From Clostridia bacterium (lineage in GTDB: Bacteria > Bacillota > Clostridia > Christensenellales > Aristaeellaceae): a DNA stretch of 49,803 nucleotides. The stretch covers positions 1-49,803 of the forward strand of contig JAFWZN010000052.1 of the NCBI GenBank assembly GCA_017522345.1. Reading direction: 5' to 3'. Shown here piece after piece: positions 32,858 to 42,375 of this stretch. The notes beneath the pieces are model-generated. The model did no database searches. It was not told the origin of the DNA and saw only the letters and a program-made list of their open reading frames with translations. Each line of letters starts with the position of its first letter. Position 1 is the stretch's first letter. A program made the position numbers and the translations under genes.

Positions 32858-33670
32858 ATGAAAATCAGACGAAAGAAATTAGCGCTCTTTTTAATCGGAG
32901 CTGTATTGATTCTGAATATCGGCATTTCCTGCATGGCTGAAACGGTAACAGGAGACCTTTCAAACAGATTTCAGGATGGAGTTGTTCTTGAGCACGAAGG
33001 CGTAAATTACAGATTGAAGAAAAGGGCGACCTTTTCGCTGATCATCTGCGTTAACAATTTGGTTCAGGATCAGTTTGACGGTTACTTTGGAATTCTGGCG
33101 GTGGACGATAATGCGAAGAGCTTGTCGCTTATAGAGCTGGATGAAAGAGTTGCATCGGATGTGGACGGCGTTGTCCAAAGGTTGAGCGACGCATATTTGA
33201 GCGGCGCAGATAAGCAGGAAGGAAGTCTCAATGCGCTTTTCCTGATCAATCAGATATTTCCTTATGAGGCCGTGAACCACTATATCGTGTTCGAAATGGA
33301 AGGGCTCGCCGTTTTGAATGATTATCCTGGTTTTGACACCTCCGAATATGAAAACCTTGAAGGCACGAAGCAAAAGCTCAAATACGCCAAACATTACGTT
33401 GAAAATCTTCCTTCGGATCAGTGGAGCGCACTGTTCGAGCACGTCAGCAAATATCTCAAAAGCGATATGAAAAGCGGCGCAATTATGAAAATTGCGGATA
33501 AAGCTGAAAAATACGAAAGAATGCCTACCTTCCGCTTTATTGAGGCTGTTGAAAATGACGTCAACCAAGATGACGTAAATACGGCTAAGTATATATATCT
33601 TAGCGAACAAGAGATCAACGAGGTAGTATTAAACGCATTCGTTGAACCCGATCCCTACAGCAATAACTGA
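32858..33670 (+). CDS. LCP-like secreted protein, possibly degenerate
   Basis: 270 residues with a signal peptide or N-terminal anchor (RRKKLALFLIGAVLILNIGI). The body has the length and secondary-structure rhythm of the LytR-CpsA-Psr fold: TFSLIICVNN stands where LCP proteins have the ILLLGVD strand, GILAVDDNAKSLSLIELDER where they have ...VSVNPxxxxxxMxSIxRD, and LNALFLINQIF where they have INAAxxxGG. The catalytic Asp and Arg positions are not conserved. It may be a non-catalytic partner of the true LCP protein encoded next. Start ATG 32858 has TTGGGGGGG 9 bp upstream. First gene of the polysaccharide operon. The LCP relation is inference. Confidence 0.5.
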   Translation: MKIRRKKLALFLIGAVLILNIGISCMAETVTGDLSNRFQDGVVLEHEGVNYRLKKRATFSLIICVNNLVQDQFDGYFGILAVDDNAKSLSLIELDERVASDVDGVVQRLSDAYLSGADKQEGSLNALFLINQIFPYEAVNHYIVFEMEGLAVLNDYPGFDTSEYENLEGTKQKLKYAKHYVENLPSDQWSALFEHVSKYLKSDMKSGAIMKIADKAEKYERMPTFRFIEAVENDVNQDDVNTAKYIYLSEQEINEVVLNAFVEPDPYSNN

Positions 33671-33683
33671 GGAGGAAACGAAA

Positions 33684-34544
33684 ATGAAGATTTGCCGAAT
33701 GATTCTTTGCGTTGTTCTTGTAGCCTGCTTTTGTTTAAACGTATGTATCTCAGAAGAATCCGAATGGATGAACATCCTGTTTCTTGGCGACGACACTCGC
33801 GACAGGACGGATTATGGCCGTACGGATACGATGATTATTGTGTCCGTAAACCGCGACAGCGGCGAACTCAAAATGACCAGCATCATGCGCGATACCTATG
33901 TGCCGTTCAATAAATGGATGGAAAATAGAATCAACGCTGCAAATATGTACGGCGGGCCGGAATTCGCAATGCAGGTAATCAATGATAATTTCGGGCTGGA
34001 TATGACGGATTACATTTACGTCAACATGAACGACATGGTAACGCTCGTCGATATGATTGGCGGCATTGACATCGAGCTTACGCAAAAGGAAGTCGAATAT
34101 GTCAACCAATATGCCAGGTCCTATCAGAGGGAGTTTGGAAGATACGACGGGGAGAGAAAGCTGGAGTCGGCGGGACTTTGCCATCTCAATGGTCTTCTTG
34201 CGCTCTCCTATGCGAGAAACCGCTATTCTGACAGCGATTGGGTTCGCGTAATGCGTCAGCAGAAGGTATTAATCGCAATTGCCGAAAAGATGCAGAATAT
34301 GGAAATTGACGAGCTTATGAGTCTCACGGAAGAGATTTTAAGTCTTGTTGTTACGAACCTGGACAGTGAAATGATTAAGGATTTGACGTACACGGTTATG
34401 GCGATGGAGCTGGAGGAAGTGGAGCAATTCCGCATTCCGGCGGACGGCGCTTTTTACTCGGGTATGTATGATGGAAGATGGCTGATTAAGCCTTGGTTTA
34501 AAGAAAATAAGGAATTGCTCCATGAGTTTATTTATGGAGAATAA
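33684..34544 (+). CDS. LytR-CpsA-Psr (LCP) family phosphotransferase
   Basis: LCP proteins attach lipid-linked polymers to peptidoglycan outside the membrane. 286 residues with an N-terminal signal/anchor (KICRMILCVVLVACFCLNV). Core motifs are present: NILFLGDDTR, GRTDTMIIVSVNRDSGELKMTSIMRDTYV read in two parts (the Asp and the Arg of the active site), RINAANMYGG, VDMIGGIDIEL, and LNGLLALSYARNRYSDSDWVRVMRQQ read in two parts. ATG 33684 has GGAGGA 8 bp upstream. It likely ligates the product of this operon to the wall. Confidence 0.9.
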   Translation: MKICRMILCVVLVACFCLNVCISEESEWMNILFLGDDTRDRTDYGRTDTMIIVSVNRDSGELKMTSIMRDTYVPFNKWMENRINAANMYGGPEFAMQVINDNFGLDMTDYIYVNMNDMVTLVDMIGGIDIELTQKEVEYVNQYARSYQREFGRYDGERKLESAGLCHLNGLLALSYARNRYSDSDWVRVMRQQKVLIAIAEKMQNMEIDELMSLTEEILSLVVTNLDSEMIKDLTYTVMAMELEEVEQFRIPADGAFYSGMYDGRWLIKPWFKENKELLHEFIYGE

Positions 34545-34585
34545 ATGAAACAGAAGATACGTTTTGGATTTTAGGAGGGGCTTTC

Positions 34586-35311
34586 GTGGAACAGGTCAGT
34601 GTGATGAACCAGGAATTGAACGACACGGAATTTGATTTTTTTGATTTTTTAAGCTACTTGCTTCGAAGGATCAAGTTTGTTTTGATTGCGGCGGCCGTCG
34701 GTCTTTTAATCGCAGCTTTATACGCATTTGTTATTGCGACGCCTATGTATGAGGCAACGGCTCAGCTGTATGTTGTCAGCTCTTCCGACTCTGTCGTTAA
34801 TCTTTCGGATTTTCAGATCGGTTCTTATTTAGCCTCAGACTACCAGCTGGTTTTTGATACATGGGAAGTAAACCAGATGGTTATCAACAATCTGAAGCTC
34901 CCTTATGACGTGGAGGAGTTTCAGGAGATGGTTGAAATAACCAATCCGAGCAACACAAGAGCGCTTTTTATCACAATTACTTCGTCGGATCCCAAAGAGG
35001 CGACAGCGATTGCCAATGAGCTTGCCGAGGTGGCAGGCCAGTATATTTCTGATACCATGCTGACGGATATGCCTACCACGCTTTCCACAGCATTGGAGCC
35101 GATTGAACCCGTGAGCCCCAGAAAAATACTGATTCTTGCTATCGGGTTTATTGCAGCTGTCTTTATTGCGGTGTGGGTCCTGCTCATTGCGTTTATCCGT
35201 GATGACAAGATTAAGACCGGCAATGATCTTCTCAAGTACATCGGCGCGTCTCCGCTTGCCATTATTCCCATCAATGATAAGGCAGCGGACAAAAAGCTTA
35301 AAGGAAGGTGA
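34586..35311 (+). CDS. Wzz/CpsC-type polysaccharide chain-length and kinase-adaptor protein
   Basis: Membrane protein that sets polymer length and activates the BY-kinase. 241 residues, two transmembrane helices (about 31-52 and 180-203) flanking an extracellular loop. The Wzz signature is visible: FDFLSYLLRRIKFVLIAAAV, ATPMYEATAQLYV, and the Pro-rich IEPVSPRKILIL just before the second helix. GTG 34586 follows AGGAGGGG with 5-bp spacing; ATG 34604 is an alternative. It is followed 5 bp later by the kinase gene. Confidence 0.9.
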   Translation: MEQVSVMNQELNDTEFDFFDFLSYLLRRIKFVLIAAAVGLLIAALYAFVIATPMYEATAQLYVVSSSDSVVNLSDFQIGSYLASDYQLVFDTWEVNQMVINNLKLPYDVEEFQEMVEITNPSNTRALFITITSSDPKEATAIANELAEVAGQYISDTMLTDMPTTLSTALEPIEPVSPRKILILAIGFIAAVFIAVWVLLIAFIRDDKIKTGNDLLKYIGASPLAIIPINDKAADKKLKGR

Positions 35312-35316
35312 TTTAA

Positions 35317-36084
35317 ATGGTTGATATGAAAGTAACTCGATTTGAGTCCCTTGCTTATCAGGCAAATGAAGCGCTCAATACACTTTGCACCAATCTGTTT
35401 TTTGCCGGCGGAGACATCAAAAAAGTCATGCTCACCAGCTGCCATCCTCAGGAGGGCAAAAGCTTTGTTACAATGAACCTGATGCGTTCTCTTGCCAATC
35501 TGGGAATGAAGGTCGTACTGGTAGACGCGGATATTCGCGCATCTGCGCTGCAGGGTGTTTATGGCGTACAGGTCAAAACGCAGGATGGTCAGCCCTACTC
35601 CGGCTTAACCAGCTATCTTGCCGGAAGATGCAAGGCGGACGATATTATCGGACAGACGGACATTGAAAATGCATGCATGATCCTGTCCGGCCGCAATGTG
35701 ATCAATTCGCTGCCGCTGCTTAATTCCAACCGCCTTGAAAATCTGCTTAATAGCCTTTCTGAGCAGTTTGATGTTGTGCTTGTGGATGCTCCTCCCGTAG
35801 GAACCATTATCGACGCAGCGAAGATTGCCCGCGTGTGCGACGGTACGCTGTTTGTAGTAGAGAGCGGCGGAACCAGCTATCATGAACTTCGCATGGCCAT
35901 GCAGCAGATTGAGAAAACCGGCTGCCCGATTCTCGGTTCTGTTCTGAACAAGTTTAACGAGCGCCTGTACGGAGACAAGTATTATTACAAAAAGTCCTAC
36001 TATGCCTCAAATGACGCAGCGCTCGAAAACGCGAAGCATATTTCCAAATCCGATGAAAAGAAGAGCAGGAACAACGGAAAATAA
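35317..36084 (+). CDS. CpsD/CapB-type bacterial tyrosine kinase
   Basis: Cytoplasmic BY-kinase of the polysaccharide synthesis regulatory circuit. 255 residues with Walker A SCHPQEGKSF (about 41-50), Walker A' VVLVDADIRAS (about 66-76) and Walker B FDVVLVDAPPVG (about 149-160). The C-terminal tyrosine cluster that is autophosphorylated is visible (GDKYYYKKSYY near residue 225). It works with the preceding CpsC-like membrane protein and is opposed by the next gene's phosphatase. Confidence 0.92.
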   Translation: MVDMKVTRFESLAYQANEALNTLCTNLFFAGGDIKKVMLTSCHPQEGKSFVTMNLMRSLANLGMKVVLVDADIRASALQGVYGVQVKTQDGQPYSGLTSYLAGRCKADDIIGQTDIENACMILSGRNVINSLPLLNSNRLENLLNSLSEQFDVVLVDAPPVGTIIDAAKIARVCDGTLFVVESGGTSYHELRMAMQQIEKTGCPILGSVLNKFNERLYGDKYYYKKSYYASNDAALENAKHISKSDEKKSRNNGK

Positions 36085-36126
36085 AAATACGCTTCAGAGA
36101 TGAATCCAAGACAGGAAAAAAGTGAA

Positions 36127-36855
36127 ATGACGAAATTTATCGATATTCATCATCATGTTGCCTATGGAATTGATGATGGCGCGCGCAATATCGAATGTTC
36201 AAAGCAAATGATTGACGCGTCTCACGAAGCGGGTATATGTGAAATCATTTCAACGCCGCATGTCCAGCCTGGAAGAAAAGCCTTTGATTATGAGAAGTAT
36301 CTGGGCATTATCGACGAGCTCAATCAATATTGTATCCAGAAAGATTACGATATCAAAGTGATTCCGGGCGCAGAGATTATGTATACAGATGCTGCCACCC
36401 GCCTGTTGAACGAAGGTTATATTCCGACATTGAATCAATCAAGATTCGTTTTGGTTGAATGGAAGAATCCCGTTAACTACGACGCGTTCGTTCAGAATAT
36501 CAGAGATCTGATCAACGCCGGATACACGCCTGTTATCGCGCATATTGAGCGGTACAAAAACCTTTGGTTCGCAGCGAAGCGCATTCAGCAGCTGAAAAGC
36601 ATGTTTGATATCCGAATTCAGGTTGACTGCGAGGTATTCCTTGAAAGAGCGCCGTTGCTTGCTAAATTGTTCGTAGACAAGCTGATGAAGATGCGTTTGG
36701 TCGACTATTTGGCTACAGATGCGCACAACGTTTCCGATAGAGGGGTAAACATGAAGGACGCATATGAGGTCGTTAATAAAAAATACGGATCTGATTATGC
36801 GAAAGAGCTTACATACGAAAATCAGTTGGAAATATTGGAAGCAGAATTGCCTTGA
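36127..36855 (+). CDS. CpsB/CapC-type PHP-domain tyrosine phosphatase
   Basis: Metal-dependent phosphatase that dephosphorylates the BY-kinase. 242 residues with PHP motifs IDIHHHVAYGIDDGA (near residue 5; family IDIHSHILPGIDDGA), IISTPH, a GAEIMY segment, PVIAHIERY and YLATDAHN. The second His of the usual DxHxH first motif is retained. ATG 36127 has AGGA ~11 bp upstream; ATG 36100 is an alternative that adds nine non-conserved residues. Confidence 0.9.
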   Translation: MTKFIDIHHHVAYGIDDGARNIECSKQMIDASHEAGICEIISTPHVQPGRKAFDYEKYLGIIDELNQYCIQKDYDIKVIPGAEIMYTDAATRLLNEGYIPTLNQSRFVLVEWKNPVNYDAFVQNIRDLINAGYTPVIAHIERYKNLWFAAKRIQQLKSMFDIRIQVDCEVFLERAPLLAKLFVDKLMKMRLVDYLATDAHNVSDRGVNMKDAYEVVNKKYGSDYAKELTYENQLEILEAELP

Positions 36856-36913
36856 ACTTGTACGCAAGATCATAAGTATAGTTTCCGAACCTCTTAGGAA
36901 AGATTTGTAACAT

Positions 36914-36935
36914 GCTCCTTAGAAACCTAAGGAGC
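36914..36935 (+). terminator. Perfect hairpin between regulatory and biosynthetic halves of the polysaccharide locus
   Basis: GCTCCTTAG (36914-36922) and CTAAGGAGC (36927-36935) form a 9-bp perfect stem with an AAAC loop. The following GCGTGTGTTTT is only partly T-rich. It may be a partial terminator that lowers expression of the downstream genes, or an mRNA-stability element. A weak -10-like TATAGA lies at 36987-36992 before rmlA. Confidence 0.5.
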
Positions 36936-37024
36936 GCGTGTGTTTTCCGAAGATTGTATCCGCGTTATGGCAATGTTCAGAAAGAGTATAGAAGTGTTGC
37001 TTGGAGAAGAGGGGTTGTTTACAA

Positions 37025-37906
37025 ATGAAGGGAATCATTTTGGCCGGCGGCAAGGGCACCCGTTTGTATCCGATTACGAAGGCGGTATCGAAGCAGCTGC
37101 TGCCGATTTATGATAAGCCGCTCATTTACTACCCGCTAAGCGTTCTTCTTCTTGCGAAAATCAGGGAAATTCTCATCATTTCCACACCTGAAGATCTGCC
37201 GATGTATGAGAAATTGCTCGGCGACGGTCATCGAATCGGCGTGAATTTCCAGTATAAGGTGCAGGAAAATCCCAGAGGACTTGCGGACGCTTTCATCATC
37301 GGAGAAGAGTTTATTGGAGATGACAGCGTTTGTCTGGTTCTGGGCGACAATGTGTTTTATGGACATGGTTTAACTTCAGTGCTCCAAAACGCAATGGATA
37401 ATAATGTCGGCGCAACGATTTTCGGCTATCAGGTTCATGATCCGCGTTCGTTCGGCGTAGTAGAATTTGATGAAAATAAAAATGTTATTTCAATTGAAGA
37501 AAAGCCGGCAAAACCAAAATCAAAATATGCCGTTCCCGGTTTGTATTTCTATGATAATCGCGTCGTAGAAATTGCGAAAAATGTCAAGCCCTCCGCGCGC
37601 GGAGAGATCGAGATCACGGCTGTCAATAACGCTTACCTTGAGATGAAACAGCTCAGGGTTACACTTATGCAGCGCGGTATGGCGTGGCTGGATACCGGTT
37701 CGCCGAAGGGCATGCTCCAGGCAGCGGAATTTGTTGAAGCGGTTCAGGAAAGACAAGGTTTCTATGTGTCCTGCATCGAGGAAATCGCATGGCGAAGAGG
37801 CTTGATTGACACGGATCAATTGCGCAGGCTTGGCGATGAACTTTGGATGACTGCTTATGGACAATACTTGATCGAACTTGCGAATACGGAGGGTGAAATA
37901 AAATGA
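37025..37906 (+). CDS. rmlA: Glucose-1-phosphate thymidylyltransferase
   Basis: Makes dTDP-glucose from dTTP and glucose-1-phosphate. 293 residues with the nucleotide-binding signature [20 protein letters not shown] (residues 5-24), [27 protein letters not shown] and the sugar-site [23 protein letters not shown] 37025 is the family start; a TTG at 37001 adds eight non-conserved residues. The stop overlaps rmlB by 4 bp (ATGA). It feeds the dTDP-6-deoxysugar branch. Confidence 0.95.
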   Translation: MKGIILAGGKGTRLYPITKAVSKQLLPIYDKPLIYYPLSVLLLAKIREILIISTPEDLPMYEKLLGDGHRIGVNFQYKVQENPRGLADAFIIGEEFIGDDSVCLVLGDNVFYGHGLTSVLQNAMDNNVGATIFGYQVHDPRSFGVVEFDENKNVISIEEKPAKPKSKYAVPGLYFYDNRVVEIAKNVKPSARGEIEITAVNNAYLEMKQLRVTLMQRGMAWLDTGSPKGMLQAAEFVEAVQERQGFYVSCIEEIAWRRGLIDTDQLRRLGDELWMTAYGQYLIELANTEGEIK

Positions 37907-38922
37907 CCATCATCGTTACCGGCGGCGCAGGATTTATCGGTTCCAACTTCATATTCCATATGCTGAAAAAGTATACGGATTACCGCATCGTATGCATAGA
38001 CAAGCTGACGTATGCAGGCAATTTATCCACGCTGAAATCCGTAATGGATCATCCGAATTTCCGCTTCGTGAAAGCGGACATCTGCGACCGGGAGGCTGTT
38101 TTTCAGCTTTTCGAAGAAGAACACCCTAATATTGTAGTGAACTTTGCAGCGGAATCGCATGTCGACCGCTCTATTGAGAACCCAGGCGTTTTCCTGCAGA
38201 CAAACATCATGGGAACGCAGGTGATGATGGACGCGTGCCGCAAATATGGCATCAAGCGTTATCATCAGGTTTCTACCGACGAAGTCTACGGCGATCTGCC
38301 GCTCGACCGCCCGGATCTGTTTTTCACGGAAGAGACACCCATACATACGTCAAGTCCCTATTCCAGTTCCAAAGCAGGCGCAGACCTGCTGGTGCTCGCG
38401 TATCATCGCACATTTGGTCTTCCTGTAACCATCAGCCGATGCAGCAACAACTATGGGCCGTATCATTTTCCTGAAAAGCTGATTCCGCTGATGATTGCAA
38501 ACGCGCTTGCGGACAAGCCTCTGCCCGTATACGGCACCGGCGAAAATGTTCGCGATTGGCTGTATGTCGAAGACCATTGCAAAGCCATCGACCTGATTAT
38601 TCATAACGGTAGAGTAGGCGAAGTGTACAATATCGGCGGTCACAATGAAATGGCGAACATCGATATCGTCAAGATGATATTAAGAGAGCTCAATAAACCC
38701 GAGTCCCTGATTACTTATGTCGCCGACCGAAAGGGTCACGATATGCGCTATGCGATCGATCCGACCAAAATTCATAATGAATTAGGCTGGCTTCCGGAAA
38801 CCATGTTCAAAGACGGCCTCAAAAAGACCATTAAGTGGTATCTGGAAAACCGCGAGTGGTGGGAAGAGATCATCTCGGGAGAGTATCAAACCTACTACGA
38901 GAGAATGTACGCAAATAGGTAA
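37903..38922 (+). CDS. rmlB: dTDP-glucose 4,6-dehydratase
   Basis: Converts dTDP-glucose to dTDP-4-keto-6-deoxyglucose. 339 residues; NAD-binding [11 protein letters not shown] (about 5-15), [14 protein letters not shown], the active-site STDEVYGDL and [10 protein letters not shown] (YxxxK), and [15 protein letters not shown]. The start overlaps rmlA (ATGA). Neither RmlC nor RmlD is present in the window; instead an aminotransferase follows, pointing to a 4-amino-4,6-dideoxy sugar and not rhamnose. Confidence 0.95.
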   Translation: MTIIVTGGAGFIGSNFIFHMLKKYTDYRIVCIDKLTYAGNLSTLKSVMDHPNFRFVKADICDREAVFQLFEEEHPNIVVNFAAESHVDRSIENPGVFLQTNIMGTQVMMDACRKYGIKRYHQVSTDEVYGDLPLDRPDLFFTEETPIHTSSPYSSSKAGADLLVLAYHRTFGLPVTISRCSNNYGPYHFPEKLIPLMIANALADKPLPVYGTGENVRDWLYVEDHCKAIDLIIHNGRVGEVYNIGGHNEMANIDIVKMILRELNKPESLITYVADRKGHDMRYAIDPTKIHNELGWLPETMFKDGLKKTIKWYLENREWWEEIISGEYQTYYERMYANR

Positions 38923-39036
38923 TAAACAGTCCGCGGTTTGATGGATTCAAATTAAGCTCTGGTCAGACGATAAATGATGTTTCTTAAGAAGTCATGGGAG
39001 TTTGACGCCTGTTTGTGACGAATGAGGAGAAGTAAG

Positions 39037-40140
39037 ATGTCTATTTTTGTTACAAGATCATCCATGCCTTCTTTTGAGGAATATATTGAGGAGATCCGTC
39101 CGATTTTTGAATCCCGCATACTGACCAATATGGGCCCTATCTATAAAAAGTTTCAGCATCAGATGCTTGAATATCTTGACGTGCCGTATTTAAGTTTGTT
39201 TGTCAACGGGCACATGGCGCTGGAGATGGCGATTCAGGCAATGGGGCTGAACCAGCCAGGTGGGGAAGTGATAACAACCCCGTTCACCTTTGTGTCAACG
39301 ACGCATTCCATCGTTCGAAACGGCTTAACTCCTGTATTTTGCGATATCCGTGAGTCCGACTTCACTATGGATCCCGAAAAAATCGAAGCGCTGATTACCG
39401 ATAAGACGGTTGCAATTATGCCGGTACATGTCTATGGCAATATTTGCGATGTGGAAAAAATTGATGAAATCGGCAAAAAACATGGCATTAAGGTCATATA
39501 CGATGCGGCTCACGCACTTGGCGTAAAGTACAAGGGCGTGGGGATTGCCAATTACGGCGACGCATCCATGTTCTCCTTCCATGCTACAAAGGTCTTCCAC
39601 ACAATTGAAGGCGGCGCTATTGCATTTAAGGACGCCGCATATCGGGAGAAATTGCATATTTTAAAAAATTTCGGCCTTAGTTCCCCGGAAGACGTCACTG
39701 AATTTGGCGGTAATGCCAAGATGGACGAATTCAGAGCAGCAATGGGCATTTGCAATCTCAGGAGACTAAACGAAAGCATCAAATCCCGTGAAACTGCATA
39801 CAAGCGCTATATCGAGCGAATTGGAAACGTCCCCGGAATCTATATTCCTGCCGCACAGCAGGATGTAGAAGCAAACTACGCCTATATGCCTGCGGTATTT
39901 GACGAAAAGATACTTGGCAAAACCAGAGATCAGGTGGCCGAAGCGCTGAAAGAGAACGATATCTTTGCCAGAAAATATTTCTATCCCGCAATCAATGATA
40001 TGACGTGCTATAGAAATGTTTACGGAGAGAGCACAACACCCATCGCGCACGGCATTTCTCTGCGCGTGTTAACCCTCCCTCTGTTTGAGGGACTGTCCGA
40101 AGAAGATGTTGACCGGATTTGCGATATTATTCTTAAATAA
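39037..40140 (+). CDS. DegT/DnrJ/EryC1-type sugar aminotransferase (VioA-like)
   Basis: PLP-dependent transaminase acting on a keto-sugar nucleotide. 367 residues with ILTNMGPIYKKFQ, FVNGHMALEMAIQAM, ITTPFTFVSTTHSIV, PVHVYGN, IYDAAHALG (the Asp that contacts PLP) and FSFHATKVFHTIEGG, where Lys near residue 185 is the PLP lysine. The overall pattern is closest, by memory, to dTDP-4-amino-4,6-dideoxyglucose transaminases (VioA type). After RmlA and RmlB this would give dTDP-4-amino-4,6-dideoxy-hexose. ATG 39037 has GAGGAGA ~6 bp upstream. Confidence 0.85.
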   Translation: MSIFVTRSSMPSFEEYIEEIRPIFESRILTNMGPIYKKFQHQMLEYLDVPYLSLFVNGHMALEMAIQAMGLNQPGGEVITTPFTFVSTTHSIVRNGLTPVFCDIRESDFTMDPEKIEALITDKTVAIMPVHVYGNICDVEKIDEIGKKHGIKVIYDAAHALGVKYKGVGIANYGDASMFSFHATKVFHTIEGGAIAFKDAAYREKLHILKNFGLSSPEDVTEFGGNAKMDEFRAAMGICNLRRLNESIKSRETAYKRYIERIGNVPGIYIPAAQQDVEANYAYMPAVFDEKILGKTRDQVAEALKENDIFARKYFYPAINDMTCYRNVYGESTTPIAHGISLRVLTLPLFEGLSEEDVDRICDIILK

Positions 40141-40189
40141 GAAGCTTCGCTTTATTAAAGATGCGTTTTAAGAAGGAAGGCGACTTGCC

Positions 40190-41077
40190 GTGGCGCGAGT
40201 GAATATTTGTGGTTTTTCCAAAGCTCAACTTGTTGAAGTTGCTGGTTATATCAAGGCGGATACACTGGAAAAACTGAACCAGAAAGAGATGATAATTCAA
40301 TCGCGCGAGACGTTTTATTCCAAGTACGGAAAAAGAGCGCTTGATTTTGTGTTGGCTTTGATGGCCTTGATTATCACATTTCCCATTAATTTGCTCATTG
40401 CAATCATTACTTTTTTTGATGTAGGAACCCCGATTTTATTTAAGCAGGTTCGCATTGGCAAAAACCAGAGAGAATTCTATATTTATAAATTTCGCAACAT
40501 GACGAATGAAAAGGATGCAAACGGAGAATTGCTCCCACCAGAACAACGTGTGACGCGTTGGGGGAAATTTGTTCGAAAGACCTCTCTGGATGAACTGCTT
40601 AATTTTGTGTCAATTTTGCAGGGAAATATGAGCTTTATCGGTCCCCGACCGTTGATTGCTGCATATACGGAGAGACTTGATAATCGCCATCTTTCGATGT
40701 ACAATGTTCATCCTGGACTGGAATGTCCCTTTCATGAAGCGTTGGATCACACTCCTGCTTGGCAAGATCGTCTTGACAATTATGCTTGGTATGCGCAGAA
40801 TGTTTCTTTTTCAACGGATATCAAGATGGTTATCAGAATGTTTTCGTTGGTATTCTCGCGAGAAAGCACAGCAAAGCGCAGTGTGTCTCAAAGCGGAGCG
40901 TTTCTTGGATATGATGAAGAAGGAATGGTCATTGATTCCACTGCTGTGCCGGAAAAATACGTGAATATGTATCTTGATAATCATTCTTTTAAAAGCGTAG
41001 AAGAAGCAGTGGCGAATCGATATGTCCAACATGGAAACTATCCCGATAAAAAGGACGACAAGAATCAGGCTGCTTAA
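40190..41077 (+). CDS. Initiating phosphoglycosyl transferase (bacterial sugar transferase)
   Basis: Monotopic PGT that moves a sugar-1-phosphate to undecaprenyl phosphate, starting repeat-unit synthesis. 295 residues: an N-terminal region of ~43 residues, a hydrophobic helix (about 53-75), then PILFKQVRIGKNQREFYIYKF, RKTSLDELLNFVSILQGNMS read in parts, and SFIGPRPLIAAY, all hallmarks of the family; the usual active-site Asp-Glu pair is in SLDEL. A C-terminal tail of ~80 residues beyond the family core is not recognised. GTG 40190 has AGGAAGGCG upstream. Confidence 0.9.
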   Translation: MARVNICGFSKAQLVEVAGYIKADTLEKLNQKEMIIQSRETFYSKYGKRALDFVLALMALIITFPINLLIAIITFFDVGTPILFKQVRIGKNQREFYIYKFRNMTNEKDANGELLPPEQRVTRWGKFVRKTSLDELLNFVSILQGNMSFIGPRPLIAAYTERLDNRHLSMYNVHPGLECPFHEALDHTPAWQDRLDNYAWYAQNVSFSTDIKMVIRMFSLVFSRESTAKRSVSQSGAFLGYDEEGMVIDSTAVPEKYVNMYLDNHSFKSVEEAVANRYVQHGNYPDKKDDKNQAA

Positions 41078-41119
41078 GTTTAAATGAGATATGTATTTGA
41101 TATCAGAAAGGGTGTCTTT

Positions 41120-42325
41120 ATGGCTGAATATCTTCCTCTTCCCGCAAATATGAATACTGATTATGAAAAATTACTTCAGTTGATGCGAGAATATGGAATG
41201 GATTATAAGTGGGCTCGTATGTTTGTCAAAAAGCTTGCGGACGATGAACAAGCTTTCCAGACAGACGAGAAAACAAAGAGATGGGCGCTTGAGCGCGGCT
41301 TCTATCCTGGACGCGTTGAGTTATACGGTCTGACTGAAGAGAATTATCAGAGTTATCTGTCCGATTTTGGGTATTTTATGATTCACCCTTTAAATCATCA
41401 TTTCAAAATCTGGATAAATGATAAATTGACGCTAAAGTATGTTCTTAACAGCAGCGGATGCGAATTAAGCATGCCCGAGTACTATCTTTATGTGGAAAAC
41501 AACGGCGATTACACTTATTTGATGGATGCGCCGAAAAATATAGATAAGGATAAGAACTTTCTGATTAACCTGCTCAGGGAAAAGAAGTATCTGGCTGTTA
41601 AGCCGAACTCCGGCACCTCCGGCGGCAGAGGGTTCATGAAATGGGAATGGGATAACGGTAATATTATCGTTAATAACAAGCCTATCAGTATTGAGGAGTT
41701 CGAAGAGATTAGTCAGCAACTGCAAAATCATATCGTGACGGAATACGCGCATGAGCATGAGGATCTGGCGAAAATCTGGTCTGAGAGTGAATGTACGCTC
41801 CGCGTCATAATGGCTAAGTTACCGCAGAAGATACATGAGGATAGTGTAAAATGGCACTGCACCGTATCATATGCGCGCTTTGGTTCTTCTGTTTCCGGTG
41901 GCGCAAGCAATCTCAGTTCTGGCGGCATAGGTATTGGGTTCGATTTTGAAACCGGTAAGTTTAATGAGACTGGTATACGATATAAGCGTTTTTGCCCGGA
42001 TGGACAGTATATATGTACTGAGCACCCTGATACTCGCGCAGTGTGGAAGGAATGCAGACTGCCAAACTGGGATTATGTGCGTGAAATGATCCTTAAGGTT
42101 TGTCAACACATCTCTTCACTGGACTATTTGGGCTTGGATATCATCATTACTCAAGATGGTATGAAATTTTGCGAGATCAACTCTCATCCTGCTTGCGATT
42201 ACGAGCAGATTATGTGTGGGCCGATTCTCAGAAATGAAGATGCAAGGGCTTTCTTCGATAAACACGGCTTATACAAAATAAAGTGCGCGGATCTCTGGGA
42301 GATGTATCAAGCAAGCCAGAGGTAA
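41120..42325 (+). CDS. Sugar-transfer-associated ATP-grasp protein
   Basis: 401 residues of the ATP-grasp superfamily, resembling the sugar-transfer-associated type found beside polysaccharide genes. Visible pieces: SDFGYFMIHPLNHHFKIWIN, DKLTLKYVLNSSG, LAVKPNSGTSGGRGFMKWEW (ATP-binding Lys and Gly loop), HIVTEYAHEHEDLAKI, STLR-like ECTLRVIMAK, LDYLGLDIIIT and KFCEINSHPACD (metal-binding Glu-Ile-Asn). Such enzymes ligate a carboxylate, often an amino acid, to an amine or thiol. ATG 41120 follows AGAAAGGGTG. The natural substrate is unknown; the 4-amino sugar made upstream is a candidate acceptor. Confidence 0.8.
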   Translation: MAEYLPLPANMNTDYEKLLQLMREYGMDYKWARMFVKKLADDEQAFQTDEKTKRWALERGFYPGRVELYGLTEENYQSYLSDFGYFMIHPLNHHFKIWINDKLTLKYVLNSSGCELSMPEYYLYVENNGDYTYLMDAPKNIDKDKNFLINLLREKKYLAVKPNSGTSGGRGFMKWEWDNGNIIVNNKPISIEEFEEISQQLQNHIVTEYAHEHEDLAKIWSESECTLRVIMAKLPQKIHEDSVKWHCTVSYARFGSSVSGGASNLSSGGIGIGFDFETGKFNETGIRYKRFCPDGQYICTEHPDTRAVWKECRLPNWDYVREMILKVCQHISSLDYLGLDIIITQDGMKFCEINSHPACDYEQIMCGPILRNEDARAFFDKHGLYKIKCADLWEMYQASQR

Positions 42326-42375
42326 TAAAGGGCATAACACAATAAAAGCAGGACGTACTTGGGAGGTTTATATAC

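Noticed and set aside
37903..39035. Rhamnose (RmlABCD) pathway
   Set aside because: RmlA and RmlB are present but RmlC and RmlD are not; a transaminase follows, so a 4-amino sugar is the better reading.
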